A stretch of 64,000 nt of DNA, taken from contig CP166133.1 of assembly GCA_041228285.1 (NCBI GenBank), positions 2,327,380 through 2,391,379 on the forward strand, written 5' to 3'. Position numbers and translations under genes: made by a program. Source of the DNA: Neisseriaceae bacterium CLB008. Its GTDB lineage: Bacteria; Pseudomonadota; Gammaproteobacteria; Burkholderiales; Neisseriaceae. Shown piece after piece: positions 8,377 to 17,198 of the stretch (position 1 is the stretch's first letter; each line of letters opens with the position of its first letter). A model generated the notes under the pieces. It was not told the origin of the DNA, ran no database searches, and worked only from the letters and a program-made list of their open reading frames with translations.

Positions 8377-9390
8377 ATGCAGCGCATTTTAAATCGTACC
8401 CTTTTAGCCCTCTGCCTCGCCGGCAGCCTCAACGCTTACGCCCACCCCCCTAGCCCCACGCACGCCAGCGCTGGCGCTCAACAGGTTGGGGTCAGCCCCT
8501 GGGGGCCTCAGGATGAGCTGGGTCGACTCAACCTGATCACCGCCGAGTCGCGGGCCCGCATCATGAGCCAAGTCGACGCCAGAAAAGTCTATGACTTAGC
8601 CACCGATTATTATTTAGGCATGCCTAGCTGGCAGGCTGCGGGCGACCCTCACTACCAGTTTTGGATGACGCACACGCCACGCGGCACCGTGGTAGATGAC
8701 CCGATGGGTGTCGGTAGCGACATGAACCAAACCCGTAGCTACACCGGTACGGCTTTTTCCATGTACAGCCACACCGGCACCCACATCGATGCCCTCAACC
8801 ACTTTGGCATCGGCGGTAAGATTTACAATGGCTTCAGTGCTGATGAGCATTTAGGCGACCGCGGCTGGAAGGTCACCGGCATTGAAAAATTCCCGCCCTT
8901 GGTGGCGCGTGGTGTGTTGATTGACGTGGCCGCCAGCAAGGGGTTAAAGATGCTGCCCGACGAATACCGCATCACCCGTAAAGACATACAGGCGGCGCTA
9001 AAAAAACAGGGGGTTAGCCTCAAAACCGGCGACATCGTGTTGATTCGCACCGGCCGCATGAGCCTCTACGACAACCCTCAGGCCTATATGAACAAGCCTC
9101 CGGGCATGGGATTAGATGCAGCGCGCTATCTGGTTGAGGAAGGCGGTGCCATGATTTTAGGGGCAGACAACTTAAGCTTTGAAGCCTTTCCCTCGGAGAT
9201 GGCGGATGACTATGTGCCGCTGCATACTTATCTACTGGCTCAGCAAGGCGTACCCATCATCGAGCTGGTTGACCTAGACGAACTGGCCAAAGATGGCGTG
9301 TACGAATTCGCCTTCGTCGGTGGTCCACTGAAAATCCGTGGCGGCGATGCAGCACCCTTACGGCCCATCGCCATGCCCTTAAAACAATAA
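8377..9390 (+). CDS. Exported cyclase-family metal-dependent hydrolase (kynurenine formamidase-like fold)
   Basis: The ATG at 8377 follows a GAAGAAAG ribosome site and opens a signal peptide (RTLLALCLAGSLNAYA). The mature part belongs to the putative-cyclase family (PF04199), shown by the metal motif HTGTHIDALNH around residue 130 and by DIVLIRTG further on. Relatives hydrolyse N-formylkynurenine or related amides and lactones, usually with zinc or manganese. The longer, exported form (337 residues) resembles the uncharacterised cyclase-family proteins rather than KynB, and no tryptophan-degradation genes are nearby, so no substrate is assigned. It starts 56 bp after the pirin stop. Confidence 0.82.
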   Translation: MQRILNRTLLALCLAGSLNAYAHPPSPTHASAGAQQVGVSPWGPQDELGRLNLITAESRARIMSQVDARKVYDLATDYYLGMPSWQAAGDPHYQFWMTHTPRGTVVDDPMGVGSDMNQTRSYTGTAFSMYSHTGTHIDALNHFGIGGKIYNGFSADEHLGDRGWKVTGIEKFPPLVARGVLIDVAASKGLKMLPDEYRITRKDIQAALKKQGVSLKTGDIVLIRTGRMSLYDNPQAYMNKPPGMGLDAARYLVEEGGAMILGADNLSFEAFPSEMADDYVPLHTYLLAQQGVPIIELVDLDELAKDGVYEFAFVGGPLKIRGGDAAPLRPIAMPLKQ

Positions 9391-9403
9391 GCATTAACCA
9401 TTA

Positions 9404-9431
9404 AAAAAGCCACGGCATGCCGTGGCTTTTG
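9404..9431. terminator. Bidirectional terminator between the cyclase gene and purF
   Basis: The fully palindromic AAAAGCCACGGC/GCCGTGGCTTTT has A-rich and T-rich flanks on both sides and sits between two converging genes, so it can terminate both. Confidence 0.85.
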
Positions 9432-9447
9432 ACTGTTTCTAAGCTGA

Positions 9448-10965
9448 TTAACCTACGTTTAGATTATGATCCACCATGCCCACCTCAACAGGTTCTTTGC
9501 TGGCTTTTAGCTTCAACTGCTGGGCTTCAAGCTTTTGCAAATAGGCTTCGTCAATATCGCCCGTCACGTAGTGACCATCAAAGCAAGAGGTATCAAACTC
9601 TTTAATTTCAGGATTCACCAACTGTACGGCTTTAATCAAGGCGCCCAAATCTTGGAACACCACGCCGTCGGCCGAAATATTGGCGGCAATTTGTGCCACG
9701 TCACGACCGGTGGCCAATAGCTCTTGGCGGGTCGGCATGTCGATGCCATACACGTTAGGATAACGCACTTCCGGCGCAGCAGAGGCAAAATACACCTTCT
9801 TCGCGCCCGCCATACGGGCCATTTCCACGATCTCTTGACTGGTGGTGCCGCGCACAATCGAATCATCGACCAACAGCACGTTCTTACCCGCAAATTCACA
9901 CGCCACAGGGTTTAGCTTTTGGCGCACCGATTTACGACGCACGGCTTGACCGGGCATGATGAAGGTACGGCCAATGTAGCGGTTTTTAATGAAGCCTTCA
10001 CGATACGGTAGGTTCAGCGCCGCAGCTAGCTGTAAAGCACTGGCGCGACTGGTGTCGGGAATCGGCATCACCACATCGATTTCAGCTATGGGCAGCTCTT
10101 GCTTCACTTTCTCGGCCAAGGTCACGCCCATGTTCAAACGCGCTTGATACACAGAAATGCCGTCAAGCACCGAGTCTGGGCGAGCAAAATAAACGTATTC
10201 AAACAGGCAAGGCGCCATTTTGTGGTGTTCGGCACACTGTTTGGCGTGTAGCTCACCCTCAAAAGAAATGAATACCGCTTCGCCCGCGTCAACGTCGCGC
10301 AAAATGCTGTAGCCTGAGCAGTCTAGCGCCACCGATTCAGAGCTGACCACATAGCTGTCTTTGCCGTCAATTTGCTGATGGCCTAAGATCAGCGGGCGAA
10401 TCCCGTTCGGGTCGCGAAACGCCAAAATGCCGTAGCCGGCAATCATCGCCACCACGGCGTAGGCGCCGCGCACGCGCTTGTGTAGCTCAGAAACCGCGTC
10501 GAAAATATTGTCGATGGTCAGGTGTTTGCCGCTGGCCTGTTGCTCAAGCTCATGAGCAAAGACATTGAGTAAAACTTCAGAATCAGAGTGGGTGTTGATG
10601 TGACGAAGGTCACGGTGACAGATGTTTTCGTATAGCTCTTCAGTATTGGTGAGGTTGCCGTTATGGGCCAACACAATGCCAAACGGAGAGTTGACGTAAA
10701 ACGGCTGTGCTTCGGCGCTGCTTTGGGCGCTGCCGGCGGTGGGGTAGCGCACGTGGGCAATGCCCGAGTTACCCACTAGGTTACGCATATTGCGGGTGCG
10801 AAAAACATCTTGCACCATGCCGCTGCCTTTGTGCATGTGGAACGTATTGTTGTGAGTGGTCACAATACCAGCAGCGTCTTGGCCACGATGCTGTAATAAT
10901 TGCAAACCATCATACAGGGTTTGATTGACGGGACTATGACTGACAACACCTAATATACCGCACAT
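9448..10965 (-). CDS. purF: Amidophosphoribosyltransferase
   Basis: PurF catalyses the first committed step of purine synthesis, moving the amide nitrogen of glutamine onto PRPP. The 505-residue protein begins MCGILGVV, with Cys2 as the N-terminal nucleophile after Met removal, followed by the class-II glutaminase domain ([19 protein letters not shown]). The phosphoribosyltransferase domain shows the PRPP loop [14 protein letters not shown] near residue 365. The length equals that of E. coli PurF. It is the last gene of the folC-SPOR-cvpA-purF block, an order shared with many proteobacteria, and ends at a shared terminator. Confidence 0.98.
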   Translation of the reverse strand: MCGILGVVSHSPVNQTLYDGLQLLQHRGQDAAGIVTTHNNTFHMHKGSGMVQDVFRTRNMRNLVGNSGIAHVRYPTAGSAQSSAEAQPFYVNSPFGIVLAHNGNLTNTEELYENICHRDLRHINTHSDSEVLLNVFAHELEQQASGKHLTIDNIFDAVSELHKRVRGAYAVVAMIAGYGILAFRDPNGIRPLILGHQQIDGKDSYVVSSESVALDCSGYSILRDVDAGEAVFISFEGELHAKQCAEHHKMAPCLFEYVYFARPDSVLDGISVYQARLNMGVTLAEKVKQELPIAEIDVVMPIPDTSRASALQLAAALNLPYREGFIKNRYIGRTFIMPGQAVRRKSVRQKLNPVACEFAGKNVLLVDDSIVRGTTSQEIVEMARMAGAKKVYFASAAPEVRYPNVYGIDMPTRQELLATGRDVAQIAANISADGVVFQDLGALIKAVQLVNPEIKEFDTSCFDGHYVTGDIDEAYLQKLEAQQLKLKASKEPVEVGMVDHNLNVG

Positions 10966-11003
10966 TGGTTGATTCCTGTTCGCTTAAATTGAAGAATTAA
11001 AGG

Positions 11004-11492
11004 TCAATAAGGGACTTCTGCTGCTAGGGATTCTGGCAAATACGGTAGGGTTTGTTTCACCAGAAGTTCGAATGTCGGGGCCGTCAACGACGCCTGCCAT
11101 TCTGGTTGCTTGGGTAACTCAGTAAAGGCACACACGCCTACAATCACCACCATCACCAGCACCCCACGCGCAAAGCCAAAAACCAAACCCAACAGGCGGT
11201 TAATGGCTCCAAGGCCGAGGGCACTGATGGCCGAAGTCAAAAAGGAACGTAGAAAATACTGGGCAATCCAAGCCACAAAAAACAAAAGGATAAAAGACAA
11301 GGCTATGCGTAAGTTGGGTGGATCAATATTGGGCAGAGCGATTTCAGCAAACGGGACGGCAAACACCTTCCCCACCAAAAACGACACCACCCAAGTTACC
11401 AAAGAAGCCAACTCGGCGACTACGCCTCGCATCAGGGCCACCATGGTGCTCAAGCCGATGATGATCAAGGCAAAATAGTCAAATAAGGTCAT
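11004..11492 (-). CDS. cvpA: CvpA family membrane protein
   Basis: This 162-residue protein has four hydrophobic segments (about residues 5-20, 30-48, 65-82 and 103-122) and the family pattern of a short glycine- and arginine-containing loop after the last ones (NRLLGLVFGFARG). CvpA homologues are inner-membrane proteins linked to colicin V production and envelope stress tolerance; the biochemical role is unknown. It lies 38 bp upstream of purF and 3 bp downstream of the SPOR gene, as in E. coli dedD-cvpA-purF, which supports the assignment. Confidence 0.92.
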   Translation of the reverse strand: MTLFDYFALIIIGLSTMVALMRGVVAELASLVTWVVSFLVGKVFAVPFAEIALPNIDPPNLRIALSFILLFFVAWIAQYFLRSFLTSAISALGLGAINRLLGLVFGFARGVLVMVVIVGVCAFTELPKQPEWQASLTAPTFELLVKQTLPYLPESLAAEVPY

Positions 11493-11495
11493 GGA

Positions 11496-12398
11496 TTATT
11501 GGCTCACCACAAGGCCATTAAAGCCATGTTTTTTTAATTCATTCACGGCTCGATCAGCATCAGCACGGCTTTTGTAGGGGCCAAGGCGAACGCGAGAAAT
11601 ATTATTGCCGCCGCTGCTCACATAAGCTGGTAAGCCTGCTGCACTAAGGCGCTGCTTTACTTCATTGGCGCGCGCGGCATCAGACAAAGCCACCACTTGA
11701 ACCACCATATTCACCTCACCAAAATCAACCTTACCGTCCAAAATGTCTTGTGGACTAGGCTTAGCCGATCCCGCTGGCTTAGGCTGTTCTACGGGTTTGG
11801 GCTTTTCAACCGGCTTGGGCTTTTCCACCGGTTTAGGCTGCTCAACTGGCTTAGGTTTCTCCACTGGTTTAGGTTTTTCAACCGGTTTTGGCTTTTCAAT
11901 TGTCTTAGGCTGCTCAACCGGCTTAGGTTTTTCAACCGGTTTAGGCGCAGGTTTAGGTTGCTCTACCGGCTTAGGCGCCGCAGGCGTAGTGGGTTCAGGC
12001 TGCACCGGCGTCACGCTCGGCTGCGGTTGAACCGTGGCAGGGGGCGTGACGCTGCCGTCATTCGGCAGCGGCCGCTCAATCACCTGGCCGGTTTGGCCGT
12101 CTTCGCCCGCATCAGGCAAAGCCACGCCTAGGCCAGCATCATCAGGATGGGCCACGCCCTCTTCATCCACCAAGGCCTCATCGTCCACGATCGGCGCCAC
12201 CGGCGTGGTCTCCGTTGCGGGGCCCTCTGGGGTTTGAATCGCAATCACTTCCGTATCGACGCCGCTCGTCGGCGCACTGGCCAAAACACGCCAGAAAATG
12301 ACGCCGGCCACCACTACCATCACCAAAGCACCGATCAAACGACGGCGGTTTTTGCGCTTTAACGCTTCGTATTCTTCAGTCGCATTATTTTTAGCCAT
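11496..12398 (-). CDS. SPOR domain membrane protein (DedD-like) with KP-rich repeats
   Basis: The 300-residue protein has a short cytoplasmic N-terminus rich in Lys and Arg, one membrane helix at about residues 21-40 (IGALVMVVVAGVIFWRVL), an acidic linker, a proline- and lysine-rich repeat at about 142-206 built on KPVEKP/KPVEQP hexads, and a C-terminal SPOR domain (about 225-300, with VQVVALSDAARANEVKQRL and VRLGPYKSRADADR). SPOR domains bind denuded glycan strands at the division septum. The position between folC and cvpA is that of dedD, so a cell-division role is likely. The repeat probably acts as an extended periplasmic spacer. Similar architecture occurs in FtsN, but the gene order favours DedD. 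Confidence 0.88.
   Translation of the reverse strand: MAKNNATEEYEALKRKNRRRLIGALVMVVVAGVIFWRVLASAPTSGVDTEVIAIQTPEGPATETTPVAPIVDDEALVDEEGVAHPDDAGLGVALPDAGEDGQTGQVIERPLPNDGSVTPPATVQPQPSVTPVQPEPTTPAAPKPVEQPKPAPKPVEKPKPVEQPKTIEKPKPVEKPKPVEKPKPVEQPKPVEKPKPVEKPKPVEQPKPAGSAKPSPQDILDGKVDFGEVNMVVQVVALSDAARANEVKQRLSAAGLPAYVSSGGNNISRVRLGPYKSRADADRAVNELKKHGFNGLVVSQ
11782..11973 (-). repeat. Tandem 18-bp coding repeat in the SPOR protein linker
   Basis: Nine consecutive 18-bp units, each encoding a KPVEKP- or KPVEQP-type hexad, run from 11782 to 11943, then a 12-bp irregular piece and one more unit. Units differ at third positions (ggcttttcaaccggcttg against ggtttttcaaccggttta), so the array is old or under drift rather than freshly expanded. 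Length variation between strains is likely. Confidence 0.85.
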
Positions 12399-12405
12399 AT
12401 TGACA

Positions 12406-13665
12406 TCAACCTTTAATTGATAAAACTTTTGCTACGGTAAAAAATGAGCCAAACACGGTAATTCTATCATTTTCAGAGACATTTGATAAAGCAGCTTGAT
12501 AAGCCTGCCCCACGTTGGCAAACGTTTTGAGCTCAGTCACGCCATGGTCATGCAATTTTTGCACCAAAACCTCGGCGCTGGCACCTCTGGGCTCTTCGGT
12601 CAAAGACGCGACATACCATTCGTCAAATTCACCCTTACATAGTTCAATCACGCTGTCGATGTCTTTGTCTGCCAACATGGCAAACACGGCAATGCGCTTT
12701 TCAGCATAAGGCAATAAGCGCAAGCTGGTCACCAAAGCGCGGGCGGCATGCGGATTGTGGCCCACGTCCAACACCACGGTCGGCCGACCAGGCAAAACTT
12801 GGAAGCGACCAGGGTTGGTCACTTCCACCAAGCCCCGCTTGATGGCGCCAATGTCGATGGGCAGCTGAGGATGCATTAATTCAATCGCCGCTAAAGCACA
12901 GCTGGCATTCGCCAATTGATATTGCCCACGTAAAGCCGGCAGCGGTAAGGCATGGCGATGGCGCTCGCCCATGCTGAAACGCCACTGCTGCTCCATTTTG
13001 GTGTAGCCAAAATCCTGTTGATACACCGACAATGGCACGCCCAGCGAGGCCGCGTGCTTAGCCATTGATTCAGGCACTGGGTTTTGGCCACACACGGCTG
13101 GTTTACCGGCGCGGAAAATACCGGCTTTTTCAAACGCCACGGCTTCAATGGTATCGCCTAAATACGCTTGGTGATCCAAATCCACGCTGGTCACTACGGC
13201 GCAGTCCGCGTCAAACACATTGACGGCATCTAGGCGCCCGCCTAAACCAACCTCTAAGATCATGACGTCTACTTGGGCGCGATCAAACACATCCACCGCC
13301 GCCAAGGCATTCATTTCAAAATAAGTCAGCGACACATCGCCACGCGCGGCTTCAATACGCTCCAAGCTGATGACGATTTCTTCGTCGCTCACGGGTTCAG
13401 CATTCAAGGCAATGCGTTCGTTAAAGCGCAATAAATGAGGGCTGGTTAAGGTGCCTACCTTAAAACCAGCCGATGCGTATATTTTACTTAAAAAAGCACA
13501 AACAGATCCTTTACCATTGGTGCCTGAAACCGTGATCACGGGACATTTGGGCACCAACTGCATGCTTTGGCGTACCGCTTCAACGCGGCTTAAGCCCATA
13601 TCGATGGTGCTAGGGTGCACGCTTTCAAAATAGGCCAACCATTCGGCCAAGGTTTTTTGAGACAT
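12406..13665 (-). CDS. folC: Bifunctional dihydrofolate synthase/folylpolyglutamate synthase
   Basis: FolC adds glutamate to dihydropteroate and to folates. The protein shows the Mur-ligase-like ATP loop TVSGTNGKGSVCAFLSK near residue 45, the LTSPHL segment, EVGLGGRLDAVN near residue 140, HLDHQAYLG-like metal/ATP contacts (here DLDHQAYLGDT) and a C-terminal glutamate-binding domain (VVLDVGHNPHAA). Two in-frame ATGs are available. AGGAG lies about 10 nt before the one at 13665 but only 1 nt before the one at 13674, so I chose 13665 (419 residues). It heads the folC-SPOR-cvpA-purF transcript. Confidence 0.95.
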   Translation of the reverse strand: MSQKTLAEWLAYFESVHPSTIDMGLSRVEAVRQSMQLVPKCPVITVSGTNGKGSVCAFLSKIYASAGFKVGTLTSPHLLRFNERIALNAEPVSDEEIVISLERIEAARGDVSLTYFEMNALAAVDVFDRAQVDVMILEVGLGGRLDAVNVFDADCAVVTSVDLDHQAYLGDTIEAVAFEKAGIFRAGKPAVCGQNPVPESMAKHAASLGVPLSVYQQDFGYTKMEQQWRFSMGERHRHALPLPALRGQYQLANASCALAAIELMHPQLPIDIGAIKRGLVEVTNPGRFQVLPGRPTVVLDVGHNPHAARALVTSLRLLPYAEKRIAVFAMLADKDIDSVIELCKGEFDEWYVASLTEEPRGASAEVLVQKLHDHGVTELKTFANVGQAYQAALSNVSENDRITVFGSFFTVAKVLSIKG

Positions 13666-13695
13666 GTTTTTCATACTCCTACAACGGGCATTGGT

Positions 13696-14115
13696 TTATG
13701 CCTCTTCATTCATGCTGTGCCAGCGGCCCCACACCAGCAGCTGCTGATAGGCATCGGCCTCAATGCTGTCGGGCAAAAGCCACAGCACCTGTTTTTTACC
13801 TTGATTTTGTATGTACAGCACCATCACCCAACGGGCAAACACGCTGCCGTCTAACAGCGTGGCCGGACTCAAGGCTTTATCGCTAGCCTTGGCCACCGAC
13901 AGCAGCCCCTGCGGATTAATGTTCAGTTCGGTGAGCCGGCCAGACGCACGCGTCATCCGATAATGGGTGTGCACCACGCTGGCCAAGGCCAAGGCACTCC
14001 ACAACCAAGGTTGCTCAAAATACAGCCAAATCAGCGCCACCAGTGCAAAATGCACCAGGATATTAATCGCTAAGGCCCATTTTGACGGGGCAAGGTGAAC
14101 GTGAATCGGCTTCAT
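13696..14115 (-). CDS. YgfX/CptA-like membrane protein
   Basis: This 139-residue protein has two adjacent hydrophobic helices near the N-terminus (about residues 14-33 and 36-50) followed by a soluble domain with VLYIQNQGKKQVLWLLPDS. That closely follows the E. coli YgfX pattern GKRQHLWLAADS, and the topology matches the family. E. coli YgfX was reported as an inner-membrane toxin affecting FtsZ and MreB, paired with SdhE; no SdhE gene is adjacent here, so a toxin role should not be assumed. It is translationally coupled (TAATG) to the upstream small conserved gene and lies about 30 bp upstream of folC. Confidence 0.65.
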   Translation of the reverse strand: MKPIHVHLAPSKWALAINILVHFALVALIWLYFEQPWLWSALALASVVHTHYRMTRASGRLTELNINPQGLLSVAKASDKALSPATLLDGSVFARWVMVLYIQNQGKKQVLWLLPDSIEADAYQQLLVWGRWHSMNEEA

Positions 14116-14474
14116 TACATCATATTGTCCACAACGGGGATGTTGTGCATGGGCTCGTCTACCAAGTCCAACACCGTACTGTTGATTTCAACGTCAAAAA
14201 AGGCCCAGAACGCTTTTAAGCTCATGTCTTCAGGCCAATCCTTAGGGCTTTCATACCAAGCGGCCAATTCGGCCTTAAATATAGCTTCGTAATGCTCGTC
14301 CACAAAGGCAATGACGTCTTCTGGCTCATCACATTCGGGCACCATCAAGACGGTGCAATCGCTGCGCAACTGAGCCAAGGTCAGGTCTAAACCTTCTTTT
14401 TCAACCGACTTAAGCCAAGTTAAAAACAATTCCGTGGGTTTAATCACCACGGCTGCACGATCCACAAAATACAT
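14115..14474 (-). CDS. Conserved small acidic protein, function unknown
   Basis: I recognise the pattern of this 119-residue soluble acidic protein (MYFVDRAAVVIKP, LRSDCTVLMVPE, FWAFFDVEINSTVLDL) as one common in beta- and gammaproteobacteria without a proven function; some databases label it VacJ, which appears to be a mislabel because it has no lipoprotein signal or MlaA features. No catalytic motif is evident. It overlaps the YgfX-like gene by one base, suggesting a two-gene unit, and is divergent from the ABC-F gene across a short region with a perfect 11-bp inverted repeat. Confidence 0.7.
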   Translation of the reverse strand: MYFVDRAAVVIKPTELFLTWLKSVEKEGLDLTLAQLRSDCTVLMVPECDEPEDVIAFVDEHYEAIFKAELAAWYESPKDWPEDMSLKAFWAFFDVEINSTVLDLVDEPMHNIPVVDNMM

Positions 14475-14554
14475 TGATTCACCCTTTCACAAGACGCTGA
14501 CCAGACTGGCCAAGCCGCATCGCCAAAAAAGAATCATTGTATCAGTTTGCTTGA

Positions 14555-14580
14555 TTTTCATCAGAACATTCTGATGAAAA
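14555..14580. promoter_or_regulatory. Perfect 11-bp inverted repeat in a divergent promoter region
   Basis: TTTTCATCAGA (14555-14565) and TCTGATGAAAA (14570-14580) flank a 4-nt centre, midway between the divergent genes starting at 14474 and 14684. The symmetry and location suggest an operator or a small hairpin; flanking A and T runs mean that a terminator for an unseen transcript is also possible. Confidence 0.45.
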
Positions 14581-14683
14581 AATATCCGCTAAGCGCCAGC
14601 AACAAGCCCGATGACGCGGCAACAAGCAGGCACAGCAGCAGAATTTCAGGTAAAATCAACGCCATCATTCTAAGGTATAAAAC

Positions 14684-16594
14684 ATGAGTATTTTAATTGT
14701 AGAAAATGCCGCACTGGCCTCAGGCCACCTGCCGCTGTTAGACAACGCCCACTTTACCTTGCAAGAAGGTGAAACTGTCGGCCTGATTGGCCGCAACGGC
14801 GCAGGCAAATCATCTTTTTTAAAAATCTTGGCCGGCGTCAATAAACTTGACGACGGTAAAATCAGCATGAACAGCGGCCTCAAAATCGCCTACGTGGCGC
14901 AAGAGCCATTACTGAACCCTGAACACACCGTTTTCGAAGCGGTTGCCGAAGGCTTGGGTGAACTCACCGAACTACTCACCCAATACCACCAGCTCAGCGC
15001 CCTCATTGCCGAAGACGCCAGCGAAGCCAATTTACATCAGCTGCAAACCTTACAAAACGCATTAGAAGCGCAAGACGGCTGGCAAATCGACGCCCTCATC
15101 CAAACCACGATGACCCATCTAGACCTGTCTGAACACGACAAAATCAGCAATCTTTCCGGCGGCCAAAAAAAGCGCGTGGCCCTCGCCCAAGCCCTGGTGA
15201 CTAAGCCCGACGTATTGCTGCTAGACGAACCAACCAACCATTTAGACATCGACGCCATCATTTGGCTGGAAGGCTTAATCCAAAACTTCCACGGCAGCGT
15301 GATCTTGATTACCCATGACCGCCGCTTTTTGGACCACACCGCCACCCGCATCGTCGAGCTTGACCGCGGTATTTTACGCAGCTATCCGGGCAACTTCAGC
15401 GCCTATGAAGAAAAAAAGGCGCAAGAATTAGCCGTCGAAGAAGAACATAATCGCCTCTTCGATAAGTTTCACGCCCAAGAAGAGGTGTGGATTCGCAAAG
15501 GCATTGAGGCGCGCCGCACCCGCAATATGGGCCGCGTACGCCGCTTAGAATCCTTACGTAAAGAGCGCTCAGCTCGACGTGATGTACAGGGCCAGGTGAA
15601 CTTCAACCTCAACACCGGCGAAAAAAGCGGCAAAATCATTGCCGAACTTGAAGACGCCAGCTTTGCCTATCCAGATAAAAACATCATGGATCGCTTCAGC
15701 GCCATCATCCAACGGGGCGATAAAATCGGCCTCATCGGCGCCAACGGCATTGGTAAAACCACTTTTTTAAAGCTGATTTTGGGCGAGTTAAACCCCACCT
15801 TCGGCAAGATTCGCCTGGGCAGCAAACAAGAAGTGGCCTATTTTGACCAGTTCCGCAGCGCCCTCAACGACACCGACACCGTCTTTGAAACCCTAGGCCA
15901 AGGCAACGACTACGTAGAAGTCGGCGGCAAGCGCAAACACGTAATGAGCTATTTAGAAGATTTCTTGTTTAGCCCCGCCCGCGCTAACAGCCCCGTGTCT
16001 TCACTCTCTGGCGGCGAGCGCAACCGCTTATTACTGGCTAAACTGTTTACTCGCCCGGCCAATATTTTGGTCTTGGACGAACCGACCAACGACTTAGACA
16101 TCGACACCCAAGAGCTACTAGAAGAACTGTTACGCGACTTTGCCGGCACCGTCTTTTTGGTGAGCCATGACCGTGCCTTCCTCGACAACGTCATCACTCA
16201 AAGCATTGTCTTTAAAGGCGAAGGCGTGTTAAAAGAATACATCGGCGGCTATCAAGACTATGAGGATGCTGCCAAACGGGAACAGGCCCTCGCTAAAGCT
16301 CAGCAACGCCCGAGCAAAGATGCTGAAGAGGAAGCCCCGAAAAAGGCCAATAACCGTAACCGTGCCGCTAAACTCAGCTTTAACGAACAGCGTGAATTAA
16401 AGGCGCTGCCGGAAGAGATCAACCAGCTCGAAGCCGAACAGGCCGACCTCACCGAGAAGCTGCTGGATCCAGAAGCGTTTAAGAAAGACCACGAAGCGGC
16501 CACCGTGTGGCAAAACCGCATCGAAGCCATCGAACTATTGTTGCTTGAAAAACTGGAACGTTGGGCCCTCTTGGAAGAAAAAGAGCAGGGCTAA
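14684..16594 (+). CDS. uup: ABC-F family ATPase, Uup type
   Basis: Two complete ATP-binding cassettes occur in one 636-residue protein with no membrane segments. Cassette 1 has GRNGAGKSS and LSGGQKKR with LLLDEPTNHLD. Cassette 2 has GANGIGKTT and LSGGERNR with LVLDEPTNDLD. The inter-cassette linker includes RKGIEARRTRNMGRV, and a charged C-terminal coiled coil covers about 540-636. That C-terminal domain and the linker match Uup rather than EttA or YheS. Uup-type proteins act on ribosomes and also bind branched DNA and limit transposon excision. The next gene begins 18 bp later, so it probably heads a short operon. Confidence 0.9.
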   Translation: MSILIVENAALASGHLPLLDNAHFTLQEGETVGLIGRNGAGKSSFLKILAGVNKLDDGKISMNSGLKIAYVAQEPLLNPEHTVFEAVAEGLGELTELLTQYHQLSALIAEDASEANLHQLQTLQNALEAQDGWQIDALIQTTMTHLDLSEHDKISNLSGGQKKRVALAQALVTKPDVLLLDEPTNHLDIDAIIWLEGLIQNFHGSVILITHDRRFLDHTATRIVELDRGILRSYPGNFSAYEEKKAQELAVEEEHNRLFDKFHAQEEVWIRKGIEARRTRNMGRVRRLESLRKERSARRDVQGQVNFNLNTGEKSGKIIAELEDASFAYPDKNIMDRFSAIIQRGDKIGLIGANGIGKTTFLKLILGELNPTFGKIRLGSKQEVAYFDQFRSALNDTDTVFETLGQGNDYVEVGGKRKHVMSYLEDFLFSPARANSPVSSLSGGERNRLLLAKLFTRPANILVLDEPTNDLDIDTQELLEELLRDFAGTVFLVSHDRAFLDNVITQSIVFKGEGVLKEYIGGYQDYEDAAKREQALAKAQQRPSKDAEEEAPKKANNRNRAAKLSFNEQRELKALPEEINQLEAEQADLTEKLLDPEAFKKDHEAATVWQNRIEAIELLLLEKLERWALLEEKEQG

Positions 16595-16612
16595 ACCCCT
16601 AAGGAGACAAAT

Positions 16613-17185
16613 ATGCACACAGCCAGCACCTCTCGCTACGCCGACCTTCGGCGCCCTTGGCAGCGCACGCTTTTGCTGCTGAGCCTTGTTTTGCTGGCTT
16701 TGTCTGTAGCCGCCTGCGGCAGCAAAAAACCGCCTAAGCCCCGTCCTGGCATGGTCGCACAAAGCAAAAAGCCGATTCAAATCAGCCATATTTCCTCAAG
16801 CCAAGGTGGCCCAGAAATCGCCATGTACGCCATGGGCCTAATCGGCACGCCCTATCAGTACGGCGGCAACAGCACCAGCACCGGCTTTGACTGCTCAGGC
16901 TTGGTCACCTATGTCTACAACCAGGCCCTCACCGTGCCACTGCCGCGCACGGCTAAAGACTTGGCTTTTTCTAGCCGCAGCATCAAAAAAAGCCAGCTCA
17001 AAGCCGGCGATTTAGTGTTTTTTAACACTTCTGGCAACAACCCGTTCTCACACGTGGGCATTTACATCGGCAACAATCAATTTGTGCACGCCCCCTCAAG
17101 CAACGGCACCATTCGCACCGCCAGCCTAGACAACCCCTACTTCGCACCACGCTTCACCGGTGCGCGTACCTTCTTTGCCCGTTAG
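16613..17185 (+). CDS. NlpC/P60 family lipoprotein (peptidoglycan endopeptidase)
   Basis: An N-terminal hydrophobic stretch ends in a lipobox, LSVAAC, so the mature protein should be lipid-anchored at the cysteine near residue 35. The C-terminal NlpC/P60 domain (about 65-190) shows the catalytic Cys in GFDCSGLVTY, His in SHVGIYIG and the third polar residue in FVHAPSS. Such enzymes cut D-Glu-DAP bonds in murein stems. The gene is preceded by AAGGAG and is 190 residues long, the size of Spr/MepS. The downstream ribokinase follows directly; a functional link is not obvious. Confidence 0.9.
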   Translation: MHTASTSRYADLRRPWQRTLLLLSLVLLALSVAACGSKKPPKPRPGMVAQSKKPIQISHISSSQGGPEIAMYAMGLIGTPYQYGGNSTSTGFDCSGLVTYVYNQALTVPLPRTAKDLAFSSRSIKKSQLKAGDLVFFNTSGNNPFSHVGIYIGNNQFVHAPSSNGTIRTASLDNPYFAPRFTGARTFFAR

Positions 17186-17198
17186 GATGACTCACCCT

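Noticed and set aside
11782-11973. Regular 18-bp repeats that might suggest a CRISPR array
   Set aside because: Units are contiguous with no spacers and encode a protein linker in frame.
11697-12131. A 144-codon plus-strand frame opposite the SPOR protein repeat
   Set aside because: It is low-complexity (Arg/Leu/Phe repeats) and is simply the reverse reading of the KP-hexad repeat; no start signal or family.
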